This document shows positions 63,619-64,000 of a DNA stretch of 64,000 nucleotides, in pieces; position 1 is the first letter of the stretch, and each line of letters opens with the position of its first letter. This DNA is from Lentzea xinjiangensis (GTDB taxonomy: Bacteria; Actinomycetota; Actinomycetes; Mycobacteriales; Pseudonocardiaceae): contig NZ_FOFR01000007.1 of assembly GCF_900110955.1 (NCBI RefSeq), positions 204,859 through 268,858 on the forward strand, in the 5' to 3' direction. Position numbers and translations under genes: made by a program. The notes under the pieces were generated by a model, which was not told where the DNA came from, searched no databases, and worked only from the letters and a program-made list of their open reading frames with translations.

Positions 63619-64000
63619 ATGGACATCCGTCGTTCCCTGTCGCACCACAGCGGCCCGCGCCGGTCACCGCTGGAGCTGCTGCGCCGCCTCACCGAGCACG
63701 TCACCGCGGACACCCGGCCCGAGGACCCGGTGCGGGTGCTGGAGCAACGGGTCGCGGACCTGCTGGGCAAGCCCAGGGCGCTGTTCTTCCCGTCCGGGAC
63801 GATGGCGCAGCAGACGGCGCTGCGGGTGCACGCCGAACGCACCGGCAGGCTGACGTTCGCCGGGCACCCGCAGACACACCTGCAGGTCTGGGAGAACCAG
63901 GGCTACGCCGCCGTGCACGGCCTGCGGTTCCACCCGGCGGGCGACCGGCACTCGCTGCTCACGCTCGAGGACCTCCAGGCCGTCGGCGAACCCCTCGCGG
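63619..64000 (+). CDS. Threonine-aldolase-family (beta-eliminating lyase) protein, 3' end outside the window
   Basis: The first 127 residues are visible, open to the window edge: MDIRRSLSHHSGPRRSPLEL, VRVLEQRVADLLGKPRALFFPSGTMAQQTALRVHAERTG, then GHPQTHLQVWENQGYAAVHGL. The PSGTMAQQ segment is the phosphate-loop of PLP fold-type I threonine aldolases. The Lys that binds PLP lies further downstream. ATG 63619 sits 7 nt after TAGGGT, so it is probably leaderless and controlled by the palindrome just upstream. Confidence 0.85.
   Translation, partial: MDIRRSLSHHSGPRRSPLELLRRLTEHVTADTRPEDPVRVLEQRVADLLGKPRALFFPSGTMAQQTALRVHAERTGRLTFAGHPQTHLQVWENQGYAAVHGLRFHPAGDRHSLLTLEDLQAVGEPLA

Noticed and set aside
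1..64000. CRISPR arrays, insertion sequences, tRNA or rRNA genes, prophage
   Set aside because: I saw no regularly spaced repeats, transposase motifs, terminal repeats, tRNA-like ends or phage structural genes on reading both strands. A dedicated scan could still find a short tRNA.

Overview
The window is very GC-rich and almost fully coding on both strands, with many GTG starts, four-base stop/start overlaps and convergent genes whose ends overlap. It carries the glnX-glnH-pknG locus, a VKOR/DsbA pair, an XRE(DUF5753)-DUF397 pair, two MmyB-type XRE regulators and many TetR regulators. This points to a high-GC actinomycete, most likely of the Pseudonocardiales (Lentzea/Saccharothrix-like). 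That placement is inferred from gene content, not from a marker gene. I see no tRNA, rRNA, CRISPR array, insertion sequence or phage gene.

Layout. 0-3.8 kb: the end of an FBP/zinc-finger gene, an ECF sigma gene with a partner, an SRPBCC-ArsR-SRPBCC operon with two ArsR-type operators, and a DUF5753/DUF397 pair. 4-10 kb: small oxidoreductase modules (alcohol dehydrogenase, three SDR proteins), each with its own TetR or XRE regulator. 10-13.3 kb: a lipoprotein carboxylesterase, then an envelope thiol-oxidation set (two-Cys membrane protein, DsbA-like oxidase, VKOR). 13.3-19.7 kb: XRE/SDR, HAD and DeoR genes divergent from an MFS-RraA-maleylpyruvate isomerase-like run, then VOC and YCII proteins ending at a perfect 21-bp hairpin. 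20-24.5 kb: an amidase/TIGR03086/Asp-Glu racemase operon facing a TetR, an AraC regulator and a VOC protein. 24.7-28.5 kb: a LysE exporter and an ECF42-type sigma factor with a shortened DGPF protein whose ribosome binding site lies in a 13-bp hairpin, then an NmrA-like protein and a TetR.

28.5-34.5 kb: an isolated small gene with a consensus promoter, a stress-protein pair, a GNAT-arylamine N-acetyltransferase fusion, and an ECF sigma gene with an anti-sigma-like membrane protein. 34.6-40.2 kb: SDR, DUF2087, a WYL regulator, a Tat-exported beta-helix protein, DUF3626 and an acetyltransferase. 40.2-44.1 kb: a SWIM protein and SNF2 helicase, divergent from a TetR. 44.2-49.6 kb: the amino-acid sensing operon glnX-glnH-pknG, followed by a zinc-ribbon PP2C phosphatase that overlaps pknG. 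49.6-56.7 kb: hydrolases, two HxlR regulators, and a LacI-controlled sugar ABC transporter with two near-identical operators. 57-64 kb: hrpA, DUF4240, an adenosine-deaminase-family protein, DUF4180, and the start of a threonine-aldolase-family gene behind a strong palindrome.

Two themes recur. At least 13 genes have a TANNNT box 6-7 nt before the start codon and no Shine-Dalgarno, so they are probably transcribed as leaderless mRNAs. Nearly every regulator sits beside a readable inverted-repeat operator, which lets regulator/operator pairs be proposed directly.
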